A DNA stretch of 27,390 nucleotides, taken from the NCBI GenBank assembly GCA_964504985.1, contig CAZDFU010000013.1, positions 1 through 27,390 on the forward strand. Direction: 5' to 3'. Positions 1 to 7,980 of the stretch are shown here, one piece after another. The notes under the pieces are model-generated. The model saw only the letters and a list, made by a program, of their open reading frames with translations, had not been told where the DNA came from and made no database searches. The DNA is from CAZDFU01 sp964504985. Its GTDB lineage: Bacteria > Patescibacteriota > Microgenomatia > Daviesbacterales > UBA10151. Positions within the stretch are counted from its first letter, which is position 1; every line of letters begins with the position of its first letter. The position numbers and the translations under genes are program-made.

Positions 1-4
1 AGAG

Positions 5-98
5 TTTCCCAGTAAACTGTCATCCTGAACGTAGTGAAGGATCTCTAGGTTAATCCTGAGATTCCTCGTCAGGCTCGGAATGACAAAGTACTGGGAAA
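5..98. repeat. Palindromic intergenic repeat (REP/MITE-like)
   Basis: A perfect 10-base inverted repeat, TTTCCCAGTA at 5-14 and TACTGGGAAA at 89-98, encloses an imperfect pair, TGTCATCCTGA at 18-28 and TCGGAATGACA at 75-85. The inner arms resemble the widely dispersed TGTCATCCTGA...GGATCT type of intergenic repeat. It lies just upstream of the promoter of the next gene. It has no coding capacity and no transposase. It could form a hairpin in DNA or RNA. Confidence 0.6.
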
Positions 99-123
99 AG
101 GTGAATACTTACGAATCAAAGGG

Positions 124-152
124 TTGACTTTTTAAGACAGTTGAATTATCTT
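124..152 (+). promoter_or_regulatory. Predicted sigma70 promoter of the S-component-like gene
   Basis: A -35 box TTGACT (124-129) and a -10 box TATCTT (147-152) are separated by exactly 17 bases. The start codon follows 13 bases after the -10 box, so the leader would be only about 6-7 bases. The 15 bases at 117-131 (CAAAGGGTTGACTTT) recur exactly at 18258-18272 in front of lexA. Confidence 0.6.
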
Positions 153-165
153 AAAAACCTAAGAT

Positions 166-828
166 ATGTCAAAGATACAAAAGAAACTATTTTTTCTTGC
201 CCTTTTTACCTTAGCTGGTTTTGTTAGCTTACAAGTCCCTTTTAATAAACTGGCTGGTTCAAATATATCTTTTACCCTTTTTGATTTCTTTGCCCCAATA
301 GCAGGGGCTTTTTTAGGCCCAGTTTATGGTATCATTTCTGTTTTCTCAGTTATGGTAACCAATAATTTAATTAAAGATACTCCCTGGACCACAGCAACCC
401 TTATTAGACTTTTTCCCACTCTTTTTGCTGTCTTATATTTTTCGGTAGTCCAGAAAAAGGGGAATGGCAAATGGCTTCTGGCTGTTCCAGTCCTTGCTAT
501 TTTTGCTTTCCTGGCGCACCCTAACGGCCTGCAAGTGCCTTATTACACCTTATTCTGGTTTATTCCACTGCTTGCCTACAAATTTAGGAATAACCTTTAC
601 ATGAAAAGCCTGGGTGCTACCTTTACTGCTCACTCAGTAGGCGGAGCAGCCTGGATTTGGGCATTTAATCTAAAACCTGCTGTATGGCAGAGTCTTATCC
701 CTGTAGTAATCTCAGAAAGACTGCTTTTTGCAGCAGGTATTGCAGGATCATATCTTTTAACTAAATATTCCCTGAAATTTTTAGCTGCAAAGAAAATCCT
801 CCCAGAGCTGGAATTTAGCACCCCATAA
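166..828 (+). CDS. ECF transporter S-component-like integral membrane protein
   Basis: This 220-aa protein has about six hydrophobic segments and almost no soluble domain. After a short basic N terminus (MSKIQKK) comes a segment ending in FTLFDFFAPIAGAFLG (residues 37-52). That pattern is typical of S-components of energy-coupling-factor vitamin/metal importers, where a first helix is followed by a Gly/Ala-rich helix-loop-helix. If so, it would bind a small substrate in the membrane and use a shared EcfAAT module encoded elsewhere; no ATPase or EcfT gene is nearby. The substrate cannot be read from the sequence. It appears to be monocistronic, with its own promoter and a strong terminator downstream. 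Another small membrane protein family cannot be excluded. Confidence 0.55.
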   Translation: MSKIQKKLFFLALFTLAGFVSLQVPFNKLAGSNISFTLFDFFAPIAGAFLGPVYGIISVFSVMVTNNLIKDTPWTTATLIRLFPTLFAVLYFSVVQKKGNGKWLLAVPVLAIFAFLAHPNGLQVPYYTLFWFIPLLAYKFRNNLYMKSLGATFTAHSVGGAAWIWAFNLKPAVWQSLIPVVISERLLFAAGIAGSYLLTKYSLKFLAAKKILPELEFSTP

Positions 829-879
829 AATATTTGGTGATGAAAAGCTAATTACTCCCAAAAAAACCACAACAAACTT

Positions 880-906
880 CCGCGGTTTGCAAGTCCGCGG
901 TTTTTT
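880..906 (+). terminator. Rho-independent terminator
   Basis: CCGCGG at 880-885 pairs with CCGCGG at 895-900 across a 9-base loop, followed directly by six T residues (901-906). It lies 52 bases after the upstream stop codon and ends that transcript. The remaining bases to the RRM gene (907-1043) hold only a short GCCAT/ATGGC hairpin near 990-1005, with no gene seen. Confidence 0.8.
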
Positions 907-1043
907 GAAAGTTTGTCATGGGCAGCAAAAAACCCTTTTTTTATTTCCAGCGGTTTTCCGCGGAGGATTGTAAATGCAACATTCATCCCTGCCATAAGAT
1001 GGCGGAGTTTTCTGCATTACGGTTATAAAATGAGAGTTTAAAT

Positions 1044-1304
1044 TTACCGGTCTTCCCGGGGACGGGCGATGTTTACAACGATCTTCCGACCATCAACATC
1101 TGTTCCGTTTAAATTAGAAACAGCGTTCTGAGCTTCTTCATCTGTTGACATCTCAACAAAACCAAAGCCTCTTGATCTGCCTGTTTCTCTATCTTTTACA
1201 ACTTGCGCTGAAACAACTGTACCTGCTTGAGAAAAAATCTGAGCAAGTTGAGCGTCATCTACAGCCCAAGGCAAAGAACCAACAAATAATTTCTTGTTAT
1301 TCAA
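1044..1304 (-). CDS. Single-RRM RNA-binding protein
   Basis: The 86-aa protein consists of one RNA recognition motif. RNP2 is LFVGSL (residues 6-11) and RNP1 is RGFGFVEM (45-52), with the aromatic residues needed for RNA stacking in place. It belongs to the small bacterial RRM proteins, which in cyanobacteria are often cold-induced and bind single-stranded RNA; the role here is inferred from that. The start is TTG at 1304-1302, chosen because a near-perfect Shine-Dalgarno (AGGAGGTGA, 1319-1311) sits six bases upstream; no ATG fits. It is one of few genes in the window with such a site, which suggests high or regulated translation. The approximately 150 bases upstream contain no gene and probably hold its promoter and leader. 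Confidence 0.92.
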   Translation of the reverse strand: MNNKKLFVGSLPWAVDDAQLAQIFSQAGTVVSAQVVKDRETGRSRGFGFVEMSTDEEAQNAVSNLNGTDVDGRKIVVNIARPREDR

Positions 1305-1310
1305 ATTAAT

Positions 1311-1319
1311 TCACCTCCT
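1311..1319 (-). promoter_or_regulatory. Strong Shine-Dalgarno deciding a TTG start
   Basis: On the minus strand AGGAGGTGA (1319-1311) lies six bases before TTG at 1304-1302. The same GGAGGTGA element precedes the genes at 10520 and 26788, while most other genes here have no such site. Confidence 0.85.
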
Positions 1320-1463
1320 TTTTTCTTTACTGTGGGGGTGAATTACTGTAAAAACACAAAATACACTTTAACCACTAATAAAAGTATCCCACATATCATT
1401 GTAAATTGCAAATACATACCCTGCTTAGTAATAGCGTAATAACCGCGCAATATACCGCGAAGG

Positions 1464-2657
1464 TTACTTAGTAGAGAGGATTGGTTCCCAGGATTGATTC
1501 AAAGGATTAGTACGGTACTGCTTATTACCCATTCTTAAAGCGTATTCCCAAAAGAAAAAATTAGATATACCCCTTATTAAAGAAGTCTGTTGAGAACTTC
1601 TTATTTCCTGGAAAAAAACAGATATTCTCTCTTTAAAAGTCTTTCTCATGAAATAATAATCCCGCCTGATTATTTCTTCCGTACTTGGCTCAGTTTTCAT
1701 CAGTTGATTTCTTCCCCTTATATACCTGATCCGGGAAGACATGGAGTCAGCTAAATTATTTGGAATATGACCCCAAATTACTGCCTCAGGGATTTTTTTG
1801 ATTCTAAAATTTCCCTTCCTTGCCATCACACTTAATGCATAATCTTCAACAGCTACTTGCGGTGGCCCATCAATGCTTTTAAGCCAATTTGTGTCCCATG
1901 CCATCATCCAACCATTTACACATATAGATCCACCGGAAAGCTCCTGAGGTGCATCTTTTCCTAAATTGAGCAGGGAGTTTTGTCTTGAGGGACGCCTTAT
2001 TCCTCTTGCATAAGCACTTAAAACCACAACTCCATCCTCATCTGAACAAATATCTCTGAATGCCCCGCCATATAATAAAGCTAAAGCATTAGGCTCCATA
2101 AAATTGTTGGCATCAACTGATACAGCAATCCTATGACCTGCACTAACAGCCAGTTGATTTCCAATTCTTAAGGCATTAGCTTTTCCTCTGGTAGCTGTAT
2201 CTATATGCATCAAGGTTAGGTTTTTTAGATGAGTTATTACAGCAGGTTGCCTTAAACCAGGATCATCCAGAGGTAATGTTTCATAACCTACTTTTTTACC
2301 AACAGATCTTAAAAAGGAATCAACAATCCTGGGACTCTCATCACTACAATCATTGGTAATAAATAAAATACTAACAGGGCAGGACCAAGGGACATCTGAC
2401 AACATAAGAGAACCTATGAAAGATGGTAAAGACTTCTGTTCATTATGTATAGGTACAATAATTGAAAAATGACTATCTGCAACTTTAACCCTAGTCCTTT
2501 GCTGCCATCTTTCCTCCTGCAAGGCAATCAAATCAGCCTTGGAACTCCCAAGATTTTTTTTGTTTTGATCAACAAAAGCCCTTACCCAACCCCTAGGATT
2601 TTGAGTAATGAAATATATTCCGGAAGAAACTTGTTCATTTCTTAATTCCGTAGACAT
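1464..2657 (-). CDS. Family 2-like glycosyltransferase
   Basis: This 397-aa protein has a GT-A fold signature. SIIVPIHNE (residues 65-73) begins the nucleotide-sugar domain, TRGKANALRIG (156-166) is the G-K-x-x-A-L segment of many GT2 enzymes, VDAN (181-184) occupies the DxD metal site, and VEDYAL (270-275) matches the ED acceptor/base motif. The first about 60 residues have no obvious domain, and there is no clear transmembrane helix at the C terminus, so it may be cytosolic or peripheral. The ATG at 2657 is preferred over an in-frame TTG two codons earlier. No Shine-Dalgarno is present; a TATTAT box lies about 15 bases upstream. Donor and acceptor sugars are unknown. Downstream of Fic on the same strand but probably with its own promoter. 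Confidence 0.75.
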   Translation of the reverse strand: MSTELRNEQVSSGIYFITQNPRGWVRAFVDQNKKNLGSSKADLIALQEERWQQRTRVKVADSHFSIIVPIHNEQKSLPSFIGSLMLSDVPWSCPVSILFITNDCSDESPRIVDSFLRSVGKKVGYETLPLDDPGLRQPAVITHLKNLTLMHIDTATRGKANALRIGNQLAVSAGHRIAVSVDANNFMEPNALALLYGGAFRDICSDEDGVVVLSAYARGIRRPSRQNSLLNLGKDAPQELSGGSICVNGWMMAWDTNWLKSIDGPPQVAVEDYALSVMARKGNFRIKKIPEAVIWGHIPNNLADSMSSRIRYIRGRNQLMKTEPSTEEIIRRDYYFMRKTFKERISVFFQEIRSSQQTSLIRGISNFFFWEYALRMGNKQYRTNPLNQSWEPILSTK

Positions 2658-2708
2658 AATCAATGAACGGTAATAATACTAAATTTAAAGGGTTAAATCA
2701 ACTATAGG

Positions 2709-3767
2709 TTATTTGTTTAAAATATAGTAAGTACTGGGACCACTGCCCATGACCTTAATCAGCTTATTTTGAACCAGTTTTTTTAACTTAAGCTGAGCTG
2801 TTCTTTTAGAAAGGTTTAGAATATCAGAAATATCATCAGAGGTAATCCTGCCTGTGGTAGTTAAAAAATCCATAATCTGAATCTCATCCCTGTCTAGAAA
2901 AACCTGTTCTGACTGTTTGGAAACGTGGCCATAACCTATGGATTGAATCTTTTCTAAAACTTTTCTGGCTTCAACCAAAAAGCCTGTGGTGAAATATTCC
3001 AGCCAATTAGTAAAATCCCTGCCTTGTAAATACTGCTTCCCCTCATCCAAATGTTCAGCATTATAGTAAGATAGCCTATCCTGATTATAATAATCTTCCA
3101 GAACAATAATTTTTCTAAAATCCCAATTCAACCTGTAAAGAAGAAGCTGTGTTAAGAGTCTGGCCACTCTGCCGTTACCATCTGCAAAAGGATGTATAGA
3201 GACAAATTCCAAGTGAAATATTCCTGAGATAATAATGGGATGAGTGCCCCCGCTCTTAGCCTTCTTTAACCACTCAAGCAAATCCCCTAAAAGATCTGAC
3301 ACATCCTTGGATGGGGGACCTTTAAACCTCACCATCTCTTTTCCTCCGCCTAAATCATCTAAAACATATATATCACCCGGCCTGATTTTGCCTGCTTTTC
3401 CCTTATCTACCAGCCCTTTAATAACAGTTCCGTGCATTTTAAGAACTTCCTCTAAATCCAGGTCTTTGTTTGTTTTTGACAGCTCATCTAAAAGCTTTAG
3501 CCCGTTTAAGTAATTCTCAACTTCCAAAACATCTTTTTGAGGAGCCCTGACAGACAGGCCTTCAAATACCTTACCTACTTCAAATTGAGCCAGCTTGTTA
3601 CCCTCTATGGAGGTTGAGGTATGAGCCATACGGAGGATAGCCTGACGCCTAAGTTGAGCCTCATTAAGAGGTAATACTCTGGAGCGTTCAACAGCAGCCT
3701 TTATTTCTGCAATTTCTGCAATTCTTGAGAGGATGGTGGAAGTAATAACGTATTTTGGTTCAAACAT
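2709..3767 (-). CDS. Fic-domain protein (predicted AMPylase) with winged-helix C terminus
   Basis: The 352-aa protein carries the complete Fic active-site motif HPFADGNGR (residues 192-200, catalytic His192). The inhibitory helix motif S-x-x-x-E-G (Ser51-Glu55-Gly56, in TSTSIEGN) lies N-terminal to it, as in the class of Fic proteins whose inhibitory helix is built in. Fic_N-like helices fill residues 1-90. A winged helix-turn-helix (about 290-350, with ITSDDISDILNLSKRTAQ) closes the protein, a common layout in bacterial Fic/DOC-type regulators. The likely reaction is transfer of AMP or another nucleotide to a protein hydroxyl; the target is unknown. No antitoxin gene is adjacent, consistent with cis-inhibition. 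The ATG is preceded by TAAAAT with a 6-base gap and no Shine-Dalgarno, so the mRNA may be leaderless. Confidence 0.93.
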   Translation of the reverse strand: MFEPKYVITSTILSRIAEIAEIKAAVERSRVLPLNEAQLRRQAILRMAHTSTSIEGNKLAQFEVGKVFEGLSVRAPQKDVLEVENYLNGLKLLDELSKTNKDLDLEEVLKMHGTVIKGLVDKGKAGKIRPGDIYVLDDLGGGKEMVRFKGPPSKDVSDLLGDLLEWLKKAKSGGTHPIIISGIFHLEFVSIHPFADGNGRVARLLTQLLLYRLNWDFRKIIVLEDYYNQDRLSYYNAEHLDEGKQYLQGRDFTNWLEYFTTGFLVEARKVLEKIQSIGYGHVSKQSEQVFLDRDEIQIMDFLTTTGRITSDDISDILNLSKRTAQLKLKKLVQNKLIKVMGSGPSTYYILNK

Positions 3768-3773
3768 ATTAAT

Positions 3774-3779
3774 ATTTTA
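3774..3779 (-). promoter_or_regulatory. -10 box of the Fic gene; predicted leaderless start
   Basis: On the minus strand TAAAAT (3779-3774) is followed by six bases and then the ATG at 3767. Transcription would start at or next to the A of ATG. Confidence 0.5.
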
Positions 3780-3852
3780 CCACATTATCACGCAATAATC
3801 GCGCAATCTATCACGAAGTTAGATTTCATACATTAATCTTACTATACTACTA

Positions 3853-3858
3853 TATAAT
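3853..3858 (+). promoter_or_regulatory. -10 box of the flavin reductase gene; predicted leaderless start
   Basis: TATAAT (3853-3858), six bases (ATCTTT), then ATG at 3865. There is no room for a ribosome-binding site. This consensus box divides the Fic gene and the reductase gene, which are divergently transcribed. Confidence 0.6.
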
Positions 3859-3864
3859 ATCTTT

Positions 3865-4569
3865 ATGAAGGGCAAAATAATTGAGTATAAGGAGATAGCC
3901 CAGGGAACTGTTCAATTCAGCTTTAAACTAGATGAAGAGCTTACTTTTAAAGCAGGCCAATACTGTTTTATTACCTTGAAAGAACTGAAATACCCGGACG
4001 GGAGAGGCAATAAAAGACATTTTTCCATTGTTAATTCCCCCAACCTGGGGGGCACACTGACATTTGCCACCAGACTTACCGGCAGCGGTTTTAAAAAAAC
4101 CTTAGAGGAGATGCCCAAAGATACTGAGGTTGAACTTGGACCTCTTGCAGGAACTTTTACTTTACCGGAGGACAAAAATAAACAGCTGGTCTTTATAGCA
4201 GGAGGGATTGGTATTACCCCATTTATGAGCATTTTAAAATATGTGGCAGAAGAAAAACTGCCTTACAAAATTACCCTGTTATATTCAAACAGGAATCAGG
4301 AGTCCACAGCTTTTTTTGAAGAGATCCAAACTCTCAAATCAGAAATCCCAAACCTCAAATTAATATTAACCATGACTGAGGATGAAGGCTGGACAGGGGA
4401 GAAAAGAAAAATAGATGCAGCTTTTATTAAAGAATATTTCCCAAATGTTATGGATAACTTTTATATGGTTGTAGGCCCGCCTCCAATGACTGAAGCAGTT
4501 CAAAATTCACTAATGGAAACAGGGGTTTTGCCAGAAAATATTAAGCTGGAGAAGTTTACAGGATACTAG
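3865..4569 (+). CDS. Ferredoxin-NADP(H)-reductase-like flavoprotein
   Basis: The 234-aa protein has the two domains of the FNR superfamily and no added ferredoxin domain. The FAD-binding beta-barrel (about 1-100) contains RHFS (51-54), the R-x-(Y/F)-S flavin motif. The nucleotide-binding domain (about 105-234) starts with FIAGGIGITPF (110-120), the G-G-x-G-x-T-P loop, and includes YMVVGPPPM and a C-terminal EKFTGY. It should move electrons between NAD(P)H and a small carrier or acceptor in the cytosol. The partner is unknown because no ferredoxin or oxygenase gene is nearby. The gene is monocistronic and the start is fixed by a TATAAT box six bases upstream. Specificity for NADH or NADPH cannot be judged. 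Confidence 0.88.
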   Translation: MKGKIIEYKEIAQGTVQFSFKLDEELTFKAGQYCFITLKELKYPDGRGNKRHFSIVNSPNLGGTLTFATRLTGSGFKKTLEEMPKDTEVELGPLAGTFTLPEDKNKQLVFIAGGIGITPFMSILKYVAEEKLPYKITLLYSNRNQESTAFFEEIQTLKSEIPNLKLILTMTEDEGWTGEKRKIDAAFIKEYFPNVMDNFYMVVGPPPMTEAVQNSLMETGVLPENIKLEKFTGY

Positions 4570-4604
4570 GTAAATGTCAAAGCTCAAATATCAAATGTCA
4601 AATG

Positions 4605-4670
4605 AAATCTGAATGATTAAAGTTTTAAAATTTAGATTTTTGATTTGATTTGTAATTTATCATTCGGATT
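4605..4670. repeat. Imperfect AT-rich inverted repeat
   Basis: AAATCTGAATGATTA starting at 4605 pairs with TTATCATTCGGATTT ending at 4670 with few mismatches. The flanking bases continue the symmetry (TCAAATGTCAAATGAAATC on the left, GATTTTTGATTTGATTTG on the right). It fills the space between the reductase and rhomboid genes and may act as a weak terminator or be a decayed repeat element. Confidence 0.45.
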
Positions 4671-4684
4671 TTGGATCTTAAGTT

Positions 4685-5332
4685 ATGATTCCTTTGCGGG
4701 ATTCACATCCATCTAATATTTTCCCTTTTTGGATAATTACCATCATTGGTATAAATATTTATGTTTTCTTTTTGGAAATAACTTCTGTAAATCCTGATAC
4801 TTTTATAACACAATACGCTCTTATCCCAAACCAGATAGACTTTTCTGATTTAAAAACTTTATGGCCATTTATAACCAGCCAGTTTTTGCATGGAGGGTTT
4901 TTACATATTATTTCTAACATGCTTTTTTTATGGATATTCGGGGATAATATAGAGGGAAGGTTTGGTTTTTTACTTTTTCCCATATTTTATTTAGCTTCAG
5001 GAATAGCAGGAGCATTTGGCCAATATATTTTTATCACAGACTCCGCAATTCCAATGCTTGGTGCCTCTGGAGCTATAGCAGGGGTGTTGGGGGCATATTT
5101 TGCTCTTTTTGGCCATCATACAATTAAAACTTTAATCCCAATTTTTGGATTTTTTACAGTCATTGATGTACCAGCCTCAGTGATGCTTTTTTACTGGTTT
5201 TTTACCCAGATTTTTTCAGGTGTAGCTTCTATATCTTTAACAACTACTGATATGGGCGGGGTGGCATTTTTTGCCCATGCTGGTGGTTTTGTTTTTGGCT
5301 GGTTAATGGGAAGAATGATACAATCTCATTAA
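4685..5332 (+). CDS. Rhomboid family intramembrane serine protease
   Basis: This 215-aa protein has six predicted membrane helices. The serine of the catalytic dyad is Ser128 in GASGAIAG (126-133) and the histidine is His198 in FFAHAGG (195-201). The L1/TM2 motif HGGFLHIISNM (69-79) supplies the His and Asn that stabilise the oxyanion. All family hallmarks are present, so it is expected to be active and to cleave transmembrane helices of substrate proteins. There is no extra cytosolic domain. The stop codon overlaps the start of the next gene by one base (TAATG at 5330-5334), which indicates translational coupling with the GT-C-like protein. That partner may be functionally related, but no substrate can be named. 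Confidence 0.95.
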   Translation: MIPLRDSHPSNIFPFWIITIIGINIYVFFLEITSVNPDTFITQYALIPNQIDFSDLKTLWPFITSQFLHGGFLHIISNMLFLWIFGDNIEGRFGFLLFPIFYLASGIAGAFGQYIFITDSAIPMLGASGAIAGVLGAYFALFGHHTIKTLIPIFGFFTVIDVPASVMLFYWFFTQIFSGVASISLTTTDMGGVAFFAHAGGFVFGWLMGRMIQSH

Positions 5333-7002
5333 TGTGGGTTAAACTGCTGCTTCTTTTTTTTGCGGCCTCATTTTTGTACAGGACAGACTTATCCTTTGAC
5401 CAGGATTTGGGAAGACATATTAAGCTGGGTGAGGTCATTATAAATACTTTAAATGTTCCCAAGGTAAACCTTTTTTCATACACAAACCCTGATTTTCCTT
5501 TTATAAATACCCACTGGCTGTTTGGGGTAATTGCGCATATTTTCAACCAGACAATTGGCCTCCAGTTTTTTTTAATATTTAAATTTGGTATTTTTATTTT
5601 CTCTGTCTGGGTGATCCTAAAGATTATCCCAAAAGAAAGTGATGTTTTACTTTTGCCAATTGGGTTTATATTCCTGCATGTTTTAAGGGAAAGGCTGGAG
5701 CTCAGGCCTGAAATCTTCAGCTTCTTATTTACAGCGGTAACGTATTATATCCTGGAAAAATCCTCCCAGTCCCGTTCATACAAATTACTATTCCTGCTCC
5801 CGCTTATACAGCTTATTTGGGTTAATACCCATATTTATTTTTTTGTTGGCCTTCTTCTACAGGCCATTTTTATCATTCACCTTACTCACCAAAAATTACG
5901 CTTCAACCTTAAAGGTGGAAAGCTAAAATTTCTGTCTATTATTTTTATACTATCAGTCTTTCTTAGTTTAATTAATCCAAATGGTTTAACAGGGCTTTTA
6001 TATCCCTTAAATGTTAATCAAAATTATGGATATAGCATTGTAGAAAATCAAACCATGTTTTTATTGGAAAGCATAAATTTTAAAAATCCTAATTTTTTTT
6101 GGGTAAAAATATCAGCTTTTTTACTGGTTTTATCATTACTGATTGGGTTAATAAGAAGGAGGTTTAATCTAAAAAATTATCTCCTTGCTGTTTTTGCACT
6201 AACTCTTGCCATGCTTAATGTGAGAAGTTTTCCCTACCTGGTATTTTTATCTTTACCAGCTGTTTTAAATAACTTTGGGTTAACCCAGAAAAATGCCTTT
6301 ACTTTTATCCTGTTACTTGTTACTTCTGCCTTCTTACTCTCTGAGTCCTTTTTTTATCTAAATGGAGCTTATTACAAATATAAGGATGACCAGCATCAGG
6401 TAGGATTTAAGTTAGTGGAAAGTGTTAAAGGAGGAATGGATTATGTTCTGGCAAATAATCTGGAAGGGCCAGTTTATAATAATTTTGATATTGGCAGTTA
6501 TATTATATTCAGGGGATATCCTAAGTACCAGGTATTTGTTGACGGCAGGCCGGAGGCTTATCCTAAGGACTTTTTCCAACAAATTTATATTCCTTCCCAA
6601 GCAGACTATACCAAATTTAAAGAGCTGGAAGAAAAATATGGATTTAAAACTATTATTTTCTCCCATACAGACCAAACTCCCTGGGGCAGGAATTTTTTAC
6701 AAAATGTTATTAAAGATCAAACCTGGAAATTAGTTTATACAGATGATTTTATGCTGGTACTGGTTAAAGATAGTGTGGCAAAACAGAAAAACTTAAAAGC
6801 TGTTGATCTTACTAATCTTTCACCCTCTATATATAAGTTTAACAATCATCTTTCATACCTTCGAACTGGTATATTTTTACTGTCTATGGAAGAGGCGGAA
6901 TCAGCAAAACAGTTTATAGGTAGGACTCTTCAGATTTTCCCCCAAAGCCCCACTGCTAATTCTATTATAGGTAACCCAATCAACAATAAATTCTTTTGGT
7001 AA
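5332..7002 (+). CDS. Large multi-pass membrane protein, GT-C glycosyltransferase-like
   Basis: The 556-aa protein has around ten hydrophobic helices in its first 340 residues and a soluble C-terminal region. The first loop carries Asp23-Gln-Asp25 in FDQDLGRHIKLGE, an acidic D-x-D-like motif followed by Arg-His, and then FPFINTHWLFG; acidic motifs in this position are typical of GT-C enzymes that use polyprenyl-phosphate sugars. The soluble part (about 360-480) contains YNNFDIGSYIIFRGYPKY and VFVDGRPEAYPKDF. Residues 510-556 look like a single helix-turn-helix of TPR type. It is translationally coupled to the rhomboid protease. A function in cell-surface glycosylation is inferred from topology and motif only. 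An unrelated membrane protein family remains possible. Confidence 0.55.
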   Translation: MWVKLLLLFFAASFLYRTDLSFDQDLGRHIKLGEVIINTLNVPKVNLFSYTNPDFPFINTHWLFGVIAHIFNQTIGLQFFLIFKFGIFIFSVWVILKIIPKESDVLLLPIGFIFLHVLRERLELRPEIFSFLFTAVTYYILEKSSQSRSYKLLFLLPLIQLIWVNTHIYFFVGLLLQAIFIIHLTHQKLRFNLKGGKLKFLSIIFILSVFLSLINPNGLTGLLYPLNVNQNYGYSIVENQTMFLLESINFKNPNFFWVKISAFLLVLSLLIGLIRRRFNLKNYLLAVFALTLAMLNVRSFPYLVFLSLPAVLNNFGLTQKNAFTFILLLVTSAFLLSESFFYLNGAYYKYKDDQHQVGFKLVESVKGGMDYVLANNLEGPVYNNFDIGSYIIFRGYPKYQVFVDGRPEAYPKDFFQQIYIPSQADYTKFKELEEKYGFKTIIFSHTDQTPWGRNFLQNVIKDQTWKLVYTDDFMLVLVKDSVAKQKNLKAVDLTNLSPSIYKFNNHLSYLRTGIFLLSMEEAESAKQFIGRTLQIFPQSPTANSIIGNPINNKFFW

Positions 7003-7048
7003 ACCATAATTGATTATCTAATGGTATTTCAGCTGGCACACAAAGATT

Positions 7049-7957
7049 TCATTTTAAAGCTGATCTGGATTTTAAAAAGAAGTAACCCACAATCATGGTA
7101 GTGGCTATCGGGGATAACCAGCTGGGGATATGTAAACCAAAAGCATCAAAAAGCATAATCATTCCCAGCACCAAAATAGAATACATGGCTCCATTTTTCA
7201 GGAAAACATATTTTTTAATCCTTTCTATATTACCAATAGTTAACTGTCTAACCACAAAAGCGCCTATTCCGTTTCCCAAAAGGATAAGAGGCACAGACAG
7301 GGTAAAAGCAAAAGCCCCAATCACCCCATCTATGGAAAAGGTGGCATCAATAACCTCAAGATAAAATATCTTACTAACATCAGATTTGGTACTGTTTAAA
7401 AGTTGTTCCTCGCTTCTTTGGGCATTTTCCTTAAACCCATGGGTAATAAAAAAGGCTGTTGATCCTACCACTGCCCCAAAAGCCATAAAAGGATTTTCCT
7501 GTATGGAAAACCAGACAACCAAAGCTAAAATTATGGAAACAACAGCATAAAACCAAACCCCCTGAGACATAAAGAAATGTTCACCTTTTAAGCCAAACCT
7601 TTTTGGTTCTAAAAACAACCAGTGAAAAAACAGGAAAATTAAAAATATCCCTCCTCCTGATAATAATATAGGCGCTGAAGCCTCAATTGCTTCTATAACT
7701 TTTGTATCAGAAGAAAAAGAAGCTGTTAAAGCACCTATTGGACCCAATCCTGGATTGGTTGCCCAAACAATAACCCAGGGCAAAGCACCCCGGAGTAAGA
7801 ATACAGCCAGAAAAAGCCCCCATACCAGAAACCATCTCCTGGCTTTTTTACCCATCGTGGATAAAACTTCTGCATTGATAATGGCATTATCAATTGAGGA
7901 AATTGTTTCAAAAAGCACTAACCCAAAAACTATTAAAAAAATAGATACAAAATCCAT
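7049..7957 (-). CDS. DUF475 / TerC-like membrane protein
   Basis: The 302-aa protein has about eight or nine membrane helices and two related acidic motifs: ETISSIDNAI (residues 17-26) and EVIDATFSIDGVIGA (201-215). This internal pseudo-duplication with buried Glu, Asp and Asn is characteristic of DUF475, a relative of TerC/YkoY proteins involved in metal ion (manganese or calcium) handling at the membrane. Length matches the family. The gene is divergent from the S41 peptidase with only 23 bases between the start codons and shares a bidirectional promoter. TATAAT lies seven bases before the ATG, so the mRNA is predicted to be leaderless. Metal specificity is not visible. A short ACCAT/ATGGT hairpin (7003-7026) separates its 3' end from the convergent gene. 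Confidence 0.88.
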   Translation of the reverse strand: MDFVSIFLIVFGLVLFETISSIDNAIINAEVLSTMGKKARRWFLVWGLFLAVFLLRGALPWVIVWATNPGLGPIGALTASFSSDTKVIEAIEASAPILLSGGGIFLIFLFFHWLFLEPKRFGLKGEHFFMSQGVWFYAVVSIILALVVWFSIQENPFMAFGAVVGSTAFFITHGFKENAQRSEEQLLNSTKSDVSKIFYLEVIDATFSIDGVIGAFAFTLSVPLILLGNGIGAFVVRQLTIGNIERIKKYVFLKNGAMYSILVLGMIMLFDAFGLHIPSWLSPIATTMIVGYFFLKSRSALK

Positions 7958-7963
7958 TGGTTG

Positions 7964-7972
7964 TATTATACT
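7964..7972. promoter_or_regulatory. Shared bidirectional -10 region, both genes leaderless
   Basis: TATTATACT contains TATACT (7967-7972) for the + strand, eight bases before the ATG at 7981. Read on the minus strand it contains TATAAT (7970-7965), seven bases before the ATG at 7957. Near-perfect symmetry means the two -10 boxes overlap, so initiation in one direction should exclude the other. Confidence 0.6.
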
Positions 7973-7980
7973 AAAACATT

